NCBI GenBank assembly: GCA_031081675.1
Contig: JAVHLZ010000003.1
Span: 60,784-124,783, forward strand
From: Armatimonadota bacterium
GTDB lineage: Bacteria; Sysuimicrobiota; Sysuimicrobiia; Sysuimicrobiales; Kaftiobacteriaceae
Direction of reading: 5' to 3'
Length of the DNA: 64,000 nt
Of the stretch, positions 36,353-43,567 are shown piece after piece; the stretch's first letter is position 1; the number at the start of each line of letters is the position of its first letter. A program made the translations under genes and the position numbers. The notes below the pieces were generated by a model. It was not told the origin of the DNA and ran no database searches. It saw only the letters and a program-made list of their open reading frames with translations.

Positions 36353-37494
36353 GGCTGGCCTCCCGGCCGCTCCCGGCGCAGGCAGGTGAGGAACTGCCCG
36401 AGGGTGGAGCGGATGGCCTCGGCGTCGGTCAGGTTGGCGAACACCACCCGCGGGAGGCGGCGCGACGCATCCTGGACGAACTCGGAGAACCCGCCTACCC
36501 CCCGCCCTCCGGGGTTCACGTGCCCGTAGCACACCAGGTCGAATCGGCCCAGGGCCTCCTCGAACCGGCGTTTGGCCAGGTCGAAGTCGCCGCTGCTGGT
36601 CTCGCCGTCGGTGAACAGGAACAGGAACCGATCGTGCTCCGTCACCCCCTGCAGCAGCTCCATGGCCTTCTCGAACCCGGAGGAGATGTGGGTCCCGCCG
36701 CTGCTCTCGACGCAGAAGAACTCGTCCCGGGTCTTCTCCTCGGCCACGTCCTGGAACACCACATACCGCCGCAGGTTGGTCGGATAGCGGCGCTCCAGAT
36801 AGTACCACAGGACGAAGATGGTCTTGCGCACCAGAGCCAGGTACTCGCCGCGCATCGAGCCCGAGATGTCCAGCACGTACACCTCCACCGACCGGTGGTT
36901 CTCGTAGGCGGCGGGGTCCTCCACGAAGTACCACCCGTCCTGGGCCAGCTCCACATCGAACTCCGCCCGCCCCCGCTCCCGGATGTTGCGCAGCAGCGCG
37001 TGGAGCATGGTCTCCTCCAGGTTCAGGTCGGGCCGCAGGCCGATCCGGTCCAGGTCGTCCAGCTCCGGCAGGGCGTCGGCGCGCACCTCGCCCGAGCGGG
37101 ACGGCTCGTGGAACACCGGCAGCTGGATCTCCTCCAGCAGGACTTCCTGGGCCAGGCGGACGAACTCGTCGAAGTCCAGCTCCACCCGCACCTCGCGCCC
37201 GTGGTGGTCGCCCCCCAGCAGGCCCCCCAGGACCTGGATCTCGTCGTCCCCTCCCGCCGCGCCGCCTCCGCCGGCGCCGCCGCCCCGCCCGCCCTGGCCC
37301 GAGCCGCGGGCCAGCACCGGGGAGTCCTCCCCGTACTTGAGCCGCGGCAGGTCCAGGGTGGTGATGGGGGTCTTGACCTTGCCGTCCACGATGAGTTCCT
37401 TCTGCTGGATGAGCTCGTGGAGGTGCTGCTTGAGGTACTCCCGCAGCAGCTGGTCGTGCTTGTACTGGGCGATGCGCCCCCGGTGAATCCTCAC
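36319..37494 (-). CDS. yhbH: YhbH/YeaH family protein (DUF444, von Willebrand A-like)
   Basis: A 391-residue protein. The N-terminal part includes a glycine-rich linker (GSGQGGRGGGAGGGGAAGG, about 66-85). The C-terminal half has a vWA-type fold with metal-ion adhesion motif VLDISGSMRGEY and FLFTDGETSSGDF. GTG 37494 has GGAGG about 7 bases upstream and starts 11 bases after the prkA stop. In E. coli the equivalent YeaH is expressed with the kinase YeaG in starvation. Confidence 0.9.
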   Translation of the reverse strand: MRIHRGRIAQYKHDQLLREYLKQHLHELIQQKELIVDGKVKTPITTLDLPRLKYGEDSPVLARGSGQGGRGGGAGGGGAAGGDDEIQVLGGLLGGDHHGREVRVELDFDEFVRLAQEVLLEEIQLPVFHEPSRSGEVRADALPELDDLDRIGLRPDLNLEETMLHALLRNIRERGRAEFDVELAQDGWYFVEDPAAYENHRSVEVYVLDISGSMRGEYLALVRKTIFVLWYYLERRYPTNLRRYVVFQDVAEEKTRDEFFCVESSGGTHISSGFEKAMELLQGVTEHDRFLFLFTDGETSSGDFDLAKRRFEEALGRFDLVCYGHVNPGGRGVGGFSEFVQDASRRLPRVVFANLTDAEAIRSTLGQFLTCLRRERPGGQPWTPTAPSSSA

Positions 37495-37505
37495 CCCGCA
37501 CCCTC

Positions 37506-39161
37506 CTACACGCTGCGCCCCAGCACCTTGAACAGTGAGCGCGCGCACACCTCGCAGTACCCGTACTGGGCCACGGCGCTGCGGTACAGCAGCCCCAGCA
37601 GCTCCTGCCCGGTGTGGTCCAGCTCCTCGCTCTTCTCGTACAGGCGCAGGAGGTTCTTGATCTTGTTGAAGACGATCTCGTTGATGGCCGACCGGAGGTG
37701 CTCGTTGTCCCGGTAGCTCATGCGCGCCAGCTCGGCCTTGCGCTCCAGCAGCACGTTCTCGAAGGCCACCCGGCCCTGGCGGCTGATCTGCCGCTTGGCC
37801 ACCATGATCCCCTCCACCTCCTCCACCAGCTCCTTCTCGGTGGGAGACAGGGGCTCGCCGGCCACGTTGCGGGACGCCGCCTCCAGGTAGTTCAGGTACA
37901 GGTTCTGGCCGTAGTCGTAGAAGTGGGTGGGGACGATCTCCTCCACGATGAGGTCCACCTTGCGGTTGATGAACTCGGCCTTGGTCTCCTCGAACTGCTT
38001 GAGCAGCTCCTTGAGGTTCAGGTCCTTCATGGACTGGTGCTCGAAGGTCCGCTCGATGGCCGCCGAGATGGTGTCCAGGTCGATGCACCGGCCGGCCAGG
38101 GTGTAGGCGTAGGAGAAGGCGTCCTCGAAGAACCGCGGGGACAGGCCCCGCAGCCCCTGGGAGTCCTCCCGCGTCTTGAGGGCGTACCGCGCCGCCAGCT
38201 CGTAGACGTCTTCGGGAACGTGCTTTTCCTCTCCCCGGATGCGGTTCGCCCGCTCGATGAGGGTCTTGTAGATCTTCTTCTCGCCCTCCAGGTCCACGTT
38301 GTAGGGGAAGTCGATCTTGTGGATGCGCCCCCGCAGAGGCTCCATGATGTCCTCGGACACGAACACCAGGTACTCGGGATAGTTGCTGTGCCCGATGACC
38401 ACCTCGTCCACGTGCACCGTGGGGAAGTTGGCCAGGTCGATGCGCTTGGACTGGATCAGCTCCAGCAGCAGGGACAGGAGCTGGCGGCGGCTCTTGAAGA
38501 CCTCGGTCCAGTCCAGGATCCCCCGGTTGGCCCAGATGATCTTTCCCTCAAAGTCATAGGCCTCGGGGTCGTAGGTGGACCCGCGCTCCTTGAGCATGGC
38601 GAAGTTGATGTTGCCCACGAAGTTGGTGATGTCTTCCCGCCGCAGGTCGGTGGGGGTGTGCTTGGCCACGCCGACCTTGTCCCGGGCGGAGATGTAGATG
38701 CGCTCCACCGGCACCCGCTTCCACCCGCCGTGGCGGGCGATCAGCCGGTCGCACACCGGGCAGGGGACCGCCTCCTCATGCCAGGCAATGTGGTAGTCCT
38801 CCCGCACCTCCGGCGGCACCAGGTCGAAGGGGTGCTGGTGGAAGGGGCACCCGGCCACGGCGTACAGGGCCCCGTCGGCGGTGCGCGAGTATTCCTCCAG
38901 CTTGCGCTTGAGGTGGTCCACCGTCATGGATTTGCCGGACCCCTGCGGGCCCACCAGCAGCAGCAGGCGGCGCTCCATGGACAGCGAGTGCGCCCGGAAG
39001 TAGGCCACGATGGCATCCAGCTGCTTTTCCATGCCGTAGATTCCCTCGAACACCCGGTCCCGGCCGTAGTACTCGATCATGTCGGAGATGTAGTGGTGGG
39101 TGGTCCGGCGCAGCCGCCGGTCGTGGCGCGCCTCCTGCAGGTACTCGTACACCGTGTTCAT
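37506..39161 (-). CDS. prkA: PrkA family AAA+ serine protein kinase/protease
   Basis: A 551-residue protein, somewhat shorter than E. coli YeaG (about 640). AAA+ PrkA domain with Walker A LLVGPQGSGKSMTVDHLK (near 70), the zinc-like CPVCDRL (near 133), VFKSRRQLLSLLLELIQ, and VVIGHSNYPEYLVF. The C-terminal PrkA domain runs from about 390 (VDLIVEEIVPTHFYDYGQNLYLNYL). It is reported to act as a protein kinase and, in Bacillus, as an ATP-dependent protease. It leads the operon with yhbH and spoVR. A consensus promoter lies about 300 bases upstream, giving a long leader. Confidence 0.93.
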   Translation of the reverse strand: MNTVYEYLQEARHDRRLRRTTHHYISDMIEYYGRDRVFEGIYGMEKQLDAIVAYFRAHSLSMERRLLLLVGPQGSGKSMTVDHLKRKLEEYSRTADGALYAVAGCPFHQHPFDLVPPEVREDYHIAWHEEAVPCPVCDRLIARHGGWKRVPVERIYISARDKVGVAKHTPTDLRREDITNFVGNINFAMLKERGSTYDPEAYDFEGKIIWANRGILDWTEVFKSRRQLLSLLLELIQSKRIDLANFPTVHVDEVVIGHSNYPEYLVFVSEDIMEPLRGRIHKIDFPYNVDLEGEKKIYKTLIERANRIRGEEKHVPEDVYELAARYALKTREDSQGLRGLSPRFFEDAFSYAYTLAGRCIDLDTISAAIERTFEHQSMKDLNLKELLKQFEETKAEFINRKVDLIVEEIVPTHFYDYGQNLYLNYLEAASRNVAGEPLSPTEKELVEEVEGIMVAKRQISRQGRVAFENVLLERKAELARMSYRDNEHLRSAINEIVFNKIKNLLRLYEKSEELDHTGQELLGLLYRSAVAQYGYCEVCARSLFKVLGRSV

Positions 39162-39340
39162 CTGGCCTCACGCTCCCGCTCCGCCGGCCCGCCGGGCGCC
39201 GGTGCCTGTGTCCATGCCCGCGCTTCCGCGCCGCCAGTCCCTCCCCGGCGCCGCGGCGGCCGGCAAACGCACAGGCCCAGCGAGGTCTCGCCGGGCCTGT
39301 CGGTTCCGTCTCTCCTCACCGCGTACTCAGGTGGCGCCAT
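39158..39340 (-). CDS. Possible 60-codon leader ORF upstream of prkA
   Basis: An ATG at 39340 opens a 60-codon arginine/glycine-rich frame. Its TGA overlaps the prkA start codon (ATGA), a geometry seen in coupled genes. It has no good ribosome binding site and no family resemblance, and it contains the 39271-39300 hairpin. It may be chance in GC-rich sequence. Recorded because it lies wholly in the transcribed leader. Confidence 0.2.
   Translation of the reverse strand: MAPPEYAVRRDGTDRPGETSLGLCVCRPPRRRGGTGGAEARAWTQAPAPGGPAEREREAR
39271..39300 (-). other. Hairpin in the prkA leader
   Basis: A 14-bp stem with a 2-base loop. On the minus-strand RNA, ACAGGCCCGGCGAG pairs with CUCGCUGGGCCUGU entirely, using one G-U pair; on the other strand that position would be an A-C mismatch. 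This supports an RNA structure in the prkA transcript. It is followed by GCGTTTGCC, so a weak terminator/attenuator is possible. Confidence 0.5.
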
Positions 39341-39460
39341 GGCGGCCGGGTGCGCTCCTGCGTGGGTGCTGCGACGTGGCGGTGCGTTCGCGCATCAGGG
39401 AGGGCCCGAAGGCGCCGCGCTCCGGCGCGGCCGTGGCACCCATCCAGATGATTTGTGGAG

Positions 39461-39489
39461 AGTATAGCGACCCGCCCCGGGCATGTCAA
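39461..39489 (-). promoter_or_regulatory. Sigma-70-type promoter of prkA-yhbH-spoVR
   Basis: On the minus strand TTGACA (39489-39484), 17-base spacer, TATACT (39466-39461). The transcript would start near 39454 and carry a leader of about 293 bases. The 352-base gap between mntR and prkA holds this promoter and leader. Confidence 0.85.
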
Positions 39490-39513
39490 ACGGCGGGAGC
39501 GCGCGGCGACACC

Positions 39514-40188
39514 TCAGGACCCGGCGGGGACCGCGGGTCGGGGCGGCGCCGCCATCACGTAGACAGCGCGGGCCTGCTCCGGACCCACCCGGGCGCGGGC
39601 GCGGCCGACGCGCACCTCCACCCACCCGTCGGCGTCCACCTTCTCCACCCGCACCGCCGCTCCGGGCAGCAGCCCCTGCTGGGCCAGCGACCGCAGGATC
39701 GCCGGGTCGCGGTCGCTGACGCGCGCCACCACGCCCCGCCGCCCCGCGGCCAGATCGGCCAGCAGCGGGTGGTGCTCGTCGCGCAGCGCGCCCTCGCGGG
39801 TCGGGATCGGGTCGCCGTGGGGATCGTGGGTGGGCTCGCCCAGGGACCGCGCGATGTGCTCTTCGAGTTCCTCGGAGATCGCGTGCTCCAACCGCTCGGC
39901 CTCCGCGTCCACCCGGTCCAGCGCCACCCCGAGCCGCGCCAGCAGCAGTTCCAGCAGCCGGTGGTGGCGGATCACCTCCAGCGCCGCCCGCTCGCCTCCC
40001 GGAGTGAGGCGCACACCCCGATACGGGGTGTGCTCCACCAGCCCCAGGCGGGCCAGCTTCTTGACCATGAGGGTCGCCGACGCGGGGGCCACCCGCAGCC
40101 GGCGGGCGAGATCGCAGGTCGTCACCTCGCCGTCCCGGCGCATCTTGTAGATGGCCTTGAGGTAGTCCTGCACCGCCTGGGTCAGCAT
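39514..40188 (-). CDS. DtxR/MntR-family metal-dependent repressor
   Basis: A 224-residue protein. N-terminal winged helix (MLTQAVQDYLKAIYKMRRDG, VTTCDLARRLRVAPASATLMVKKL, GLVEHTPYRGVRLTPGG). Metal-binding/dimer domain (RHHRLLELLLARLGV, ERLEHAISEELEEHIARSLG, PTHDPHGDPIP). A C-terminal FeoA/SH3-like domain (about 150-215), as in DtxR, IdeR and long MntR forms. It should repress transcription when loaded with Mn(II) or Fe(II). It is last in an operon with the multicopper oxidase and ZIP genes, 37 bases after ZIP. The tandem palindromes at 42501-42531 in front of that operon fit its own operator. The metal specificity (Mn or Fe) cannot be settled from sequence alone. Confidence 0.9.
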   Translation of the reverse strand: MLTQAVQDYLKAIYKMRRDGEVTTCDLARRLRVAPASATLMVKKLARLGLVEHTPYRGVRLTPGGERAALEVIRHHRLLELLLARLGVALDRVDAEAERLEHAISEELEEHIARSLGEPTHDPHGDPIPTREGALRDEHHPLLADLAAGRRGVVARVSDRDPAILRSLAQQGLLPGAAVRVEKVDADGWVEVRVGRARARVGPEQARAVYVMAAPPRPAVPAGS

Positions 40189-40225
40189 CGCCGACCCCTC
40201 CCGGACCGGGCCCCCGCCGGACTCC

Positions 40226-41416
40226 TCACACCGCCACCAGCAGGCCCGTGAGGTACATGACGAGCAGGCCGGCGACGAACCCGGCGACCTGGTAGCCGGC
40301 GGACGCGCGCCCGCCGCCCATCAGCCGGATGATCTCATACACCACCTGGAAGATGGCGCCCGCTCCCACGGCCAGGAACAGGGTGCCCAGGACCGGCGAG
40401 TAGGCCAGGCCGCCCACCCACGCCCCCGCGATGGTGGGGGCTCCGGCCAGGGCGCCCCACCACGCGAGGGTGCGCAGGCGCAGGGGATCCCGGGAGACCG
40501 GGGCCACGATGGCCAGCCCCTCGGTGGTGTTGTGGACGGCGAACCCCAGGATCAGAAACGTGCCCAGCGCGACCTTGCCGGCGCCGTACGCCGCGCCGAT
40601 CGCCAGCCCCTCGCCCAGGTTGTGCAGGCCGATTCCCAGGGCGACGAAGGTGGCCAGGGCCAGCCGACGGGAGAGCCCCTCCCCCGCCACCCGCCGCCCC
40701 ACCGCCGCCAGGATCACCGCCGCCCCCACCACCCCCAGCAGGACCAGCCCGACGCCCTGGAAGGCGGACGGCACGGACGCGGCCAGGTCCAGGGCTTCGG
40801 CGACGGCGTCCGCGCCCAGGAACAGCAGCAATCCGGCGGTCAGGCTCAGGAAGAACCCCATCCAGCGCTCGGGCAGTTCCCGCAGAAACGGCAGCCACAG
40901 CAGCCCCAGGGCCACCGGGACCACCCCCACGTAGGTCCCCAGGAGGGTGAAGGTGGTCAGGTAGCGGGCGTCGGGCGTGGGGGTGGGGGTGGCGACCTCG
41001 ATGGTGCGCTCGAAGACCACGCCCGTGGAGCTCAGCACCCGCAGGCGGTGACTCTCGCCCTCCACCCACGGATAGGCGAGGGTGACGGTGGCGCGCCCCA
41101 GCCGCGGGATGGTGGCATCCGGCGAGATGGTGAACTGCCAGTAGGCCTCGTCCACCAGGGCCTGGCTGACGGTGACAGGCTGGGGGCCGCTGTTGACCAG
41201 GTGGATCACGATGGTCCCCGGCCGCAGGACCACTCGCTCGATGGCCAACTCCTCCACCGGCGGCACGGCGGTCTGAAACACCCCCCGCACGCCCACCCGC
41301 AGGAACACCCCCACCAGGACGGCCAGCAGGACCAGGGGCAGGATGCCCCACGCCCACCGCCGCAGCGCCCGCCCTCCGGCCGCCGGCTCCGGGGGGCGGT
41401 CCTCAGACGTCGCCAT
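40226..41416 (-). CDS. ZIP-family metal transporter with an extracytoplasmic N-terminal domain
   Basis: A 396-residue protein. A membrane segment (about 20-42) is followed by a beta-rich outside domain of about 100 residues (about 50-145) and a Thr/Pro linker. Eight ZIP membrane segments follow, with the metal-site helices GIGLHNLGEGLAIGAAYG and GFAVHNTTEGLAIVAP (HNxxEG in both). ZIP proteins bring divalent metals (Zn, Fe, Mn) into the cytoplasm. Its start overlaps the multicopper oxidase by 14 bases, and it lies in a DtxR-type controlled operon. Iron or manganese is therefore the likeliest substrate. The N-terminal domain is not a standard ZIP feature. Confidence 0.85.
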   Translation of the reverse strand: MATSEDRPPEPAAGGRALRRWAWGILPLVLLAVLVGVFLRVGVRGVFQTAVPPVEELAIERVVLRPGTIVIHLVNSGPQPVTVSQALVDEAYWQFTISPDATIPRLGRATVTLAYPWVEGESHRLRVLSSTGVVFERTIEVATPTPTPDARYLTTFTLLGTYVGVVPVALGLLWLPFLRELPERWMGFFLSLTAGLLLFLGADAVAEALDLAASVPSAFQGVGLVLLGVVGAAVILAAVGRRVAGEGLSRRLALATFVALGIGLHNLGEGLAIGAAYGAGKVALGTFLILGFAVHNTTEGLAIVAPVSRDPLRLRTLAWWGALAGAPTIAGAWVGGLAYSPVLGTLFLAVGAGAIFQVVYEIIRLMGGGRASAGYQVAGFVAGLLVMYLTGLLVAV

Positions 41417-42482
41417 CGGTCACCTCGAACATCCCCATCCACCCCAGCTCGGTGAACTCGCTCTGGTGGGCGTGGAACATGTACCGGCCGGGGTAGGGAA
41501 AGCGCAGTTCCAGGATGGCCCGCTCGGCCTGGCAGAGCATGATGGTGTCGGTGTACTCGGCGGTGGTCAGCGACGTGCCCGTCCGGTACACGTGGAAGAA
41601 GTTGCCGTGGATGTGGATGGAGTTGATGGGGTCGAACTCGGTCATGTTCACCAGGTAGATGCGGACCAGCTCGCCGCGGCGCACCCGGATCGGGTGACGG
41701 GCGTAGTAGAAGGCCACCGTGTTGGCGGCGTACACCTCGTTCTCGCCGTCGAAGTTGGTGTCAAAGGCATTCATCACCATGACCAGCTCCCGGGCCGGAG
41801 GCCGCCCCTGCCGGGGGTCCACGATGAACACGCCGTACAGCCCTTTGTGGATGTGGCGCTTCAGCGGCAGGGCGTGGCAGTGGTACAGGTGCAGGCCGAA
41901 GGGGATGGCGTCGAACTCGTAGGTGAAGGAGCCGCCGGGGCGGATCTCCCCCGGCCCGACGCCGGGCACCCCGTCCATCTCGGCGGTGTGAATGCCGTGG
42001 AAGTGCATGGTGTGGGGGTGGGTGCCGGCGTTGATGAAGTGCACCCGCACCCGGTCCCCCTCGGTGGCGCGCAGGGTGGGGCCGGGCACGGTGCCGTTGA
42101 ACGTCCAGGCGGGGAACAGCAGCCCCGGGGCGATCTCGATCTCGCGGTCGTAGGCGACGATCTTGAACTCCCGCAGGACCCGACCGTCGGGCAGGCGCCG
42201 GACGACGCCCCGGTCCCAGGTGGTGAGGAACGCCAACGGGTCAAAGCCTACCCGACGGAGGTTCACCTCTCCCACCGTCAGGTTGGCGTGGGGGTGTCCG
42301 AGGGAATGTCCCTCCGAGCCCGGCGCGGCCACCGCCCGCAGCGCCGGGGCCAGGGAGGCTGCTGCCATCCCGCCCAGGGCGCCCAGCCCCGCCCGCAACA
42401 GGTTCCGCCGTCCGGGGTCGGGCCCGCCGGAACGGCGCCGGGGGCGTCGAGCCAGAAGATTGACCAGGGCCTGCATCCCCAT
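41403..42482 (-). CDS. Two-domain multicopper oxidase with Tat signal
   Basis: A 359-residue protein. The N-terminus carries a twin-arginine signal (GRRNLLRAGLGALGGMAAAS, about 24-44). Domain 1 has HTMHFHGIH and the type 1 copper pattern HLYHCHALPLKRHIH. Domain 2 has NSIHIHGNFFHVY and MFHAHQSEF with no cysteine. The type 1 site is thus in domain 1 only, as in one class of two-domain oxidases that form trimers. It should oxidise a metal (Fe(II), Mn(II) or Cu(I)) or a small organic reductant outside the membrane. It heads the operon with ZIP and the DtxR-type regulator, so metal oxidation coupled to uptake is plausible. ATG 42482 or 42476. Confidence 0.88.
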   Translation of the reverse strand: MGMQALVNLLARRPRRRSGGPDPGRRNLLRAGLGALGGMAAASLAPALRAVAAPGSEGHSLGHPHANLTVGEVNLRRVGFDPLAFLTTWDRGVVRRLPDGRVLREFKIVAYDREIEIAPGLLFPAWTFNGTVPGPTLRATEGDRVRVHFINAGTHPHTMHFHGIHTAEMDGVPGVGPGEIRPGGSFTYEFDAIPFGLHLYHCHALPLKRHIHKGLYGVFIVDPRQGRPPARELVMVMNAFDTNFDGENEVYAANTVAFYYARHPIRVRRGELVRIYLVNMTEFDPINSIHIHGNFFHVYRTGTSLTTAEYTDTIMLCQAERAILELRFPYPGRYMFHAHQSEFTELGWMGMFEVTDGDV

Positions 42483-42500
42483 GGGGGAAAGAAATGCTCC

Positions 42501-42531
42501 TTTAGGCTCGCCTAATTTAGGTTTGCCTAAA
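42501..42531 (-). promoter_or_regulatory. Tandem DtxR-type operator
   Basis: Two palindromes: TTTAGGCTCGCCTAAT (42501-42516) and TTTAGGTTTGCCTAAA (42516-42531). Each has perfect TTAGG/CCTAA arms around 4 bases. They are spaced 15 bp apart and resemble the DtxR/IdeR box TTAGGTTAGCCTAA. They cover the region just downstream of, and touching, the -10 box of the oxidase promoter. Bound repressor would block transcription. The likely binder is the regulator at 39514-40188. Confidence 0.85.
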
Positions 42532-42558
42532 TCATACCGGCCTGGGGACGCCTGTCAA
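42531..42558 (-). promoter_or_regulatory. Sigma-70-type promoter of the multicopper oxidase operon
   Basis: On the minus strand TTGACA (42558-42553), 16-base spacer, TATGAT (42536-42531). It lies inside the 3' end of the upstream CDF exporter gene. The start point near 42524 falls within the operator. Confidence 0.85.
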
Positions 42559-43476
42559 GCCCGCCTGCGGGGCGCAGCGGGAGCAGGCCGGCGCGCAGGG
42601 CTCCACGTGGATGGTGATGTCGGTGCCGGGCAGGACCTCGCGGATGTGCTCTTCCAGGTGGTCACACAGGGCGTGGGCCTGGCCCACGGACATGCTCCGG
42701 TGCAGGACCAGGTGCAGGTCGATGAACCGGTCGGAGCCGACCCGGCGGGCCCGCAGCGCGTGGTAGTCCACGATCTGCTCCCGGTGGGCGTCCAAGACCT
42801 GGCGGATCGCTTCCTCTTCGTGGGGAGGCAGACTGCTGTCCATCAGCCCGCCCACGGCCTGGCGCGTCACCGCCGCGCCCATGCGCAGCACGTGCAGGCC
42901 CACCGCGCCGCCCACCACCGGGTCCAACCACTGGCGCCCGGTCAGCCACACCAGACCCAGCCCTGCCAGCACCGCCAGCGAGGTGAGCACGTCGGCCTGG
43001 AGGTGGCGGGCGTCGGCTTCGAGCGCCATGGAGCCCGCCTCCCGGGAGATGCGCAGCAGGAAGCGGGCCACCAGGTAGTTGGCCGCCGTGGCCACCCCCA
43101 CGATGGCGGCGCCCGCATCCAGCCACTGCAGCGGCACGGGGTGAAGCAGCCGGCGCACGGCGGTCACGACGATCCACGCCCCCGCGGCACAGATGAGCAC
43201 GCCCTCGGTGGCCCCGCTGATGTACTCGGCCTTCCCGTGGCCGTACTGGTGGCCGGCGTCGGGCGGCCGCACCGCCACCACGAGGCTGACCAGGGCCACG
43301 TTGGCGGCCACCACGTTCACCACGGACTCGGCGGCGTCCGACAGGATGGCCACCGACCCGGTGAGCAGGTAGGCGGCGCCCTTGAAGGCGAGGATGCCCA
43401 CGCTGGCGGCCGCCGCCACCACCGCGGCCCGCACCTTGGGGACCCGCAGGGCCTGCCGGGGATCGGATGCCGCCAT
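42532..43476 (-). CDS. CDF-family cation efflux transporter
   Basis: A 314-residue protein with six membrane segments. Segment 2 has SDAAESVVNVVAANVAL (metal-binding SDAxxS/N region), loop HQYGHGKAEYI, and segment 5 has LEADARHLQADVLTSLAVL (HxxxD pattern). The cytoplasmic C-terminal domain (about 210-300) is followed by a cysteine-containing tail (CAPACSRCAPQ). It exports divalent metals (Zn, Fe, Mn). Start ATG 43476 has a -10 box 8 bases upstream and no ribosome binding site. Its 3' end carries the promoter of the next operon, so uptake and efflux genes lie head to tail. Confidence 0.9.
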   Translation of the reverse strand: MAASDPRQALRVPKVRAAVVAAAASVGILAFKGAAYLLTGSVAILSDAAESVVNVVAANVALVSLVVAVRPPDAGHQYGHGKAEYISGATEGVLICAAGAWIVVTAVRRLLHPVPLQWLDAGAAIVGVATAANYLVARFLLRISREAGSMALEADARHLQADVLTSLAVLAGLGLVWLTGRQWLDPVVGGAVGLHVLRMGAAVTRQAVGGLMDSSLPPHEEEAIRQVLDAHREQIVDYHALRARRVGSDRFIDLHLVLHRSMSVGQAHALCDHLEEHIREVLPGTDITIHVEPCAPACSRCAPQAGLTGVPRPV

Positions 43477-43484
43477 CGGGGTCG

Positions 43485-43490
43485 AGTCTA
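43485..43490 (-). promoter_or_regulatory. -10 element of the CDF gene (likely leaderless)
   Basis: TAGACT on the minus strand, ending 8 bases before ATG 43476, the same spacing as at mfd. No -35 box recognised. Confidence 0.35.
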
Positions 43491-43567
43491 CCACACGCTC
43501 CCGCACCCGGGGGCGAGGAACCCCGCGGGCCGACTGCGAACCTAGGTACAGGGCGCGGTGCCTGCCC

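Noticed and set aside
35198..39161. prkA-yhbH-spoVR as proof of sporulation
   Set aside because: These genes occur widely in bacteria that do not form spores, and no other sporulation genes are in the window.
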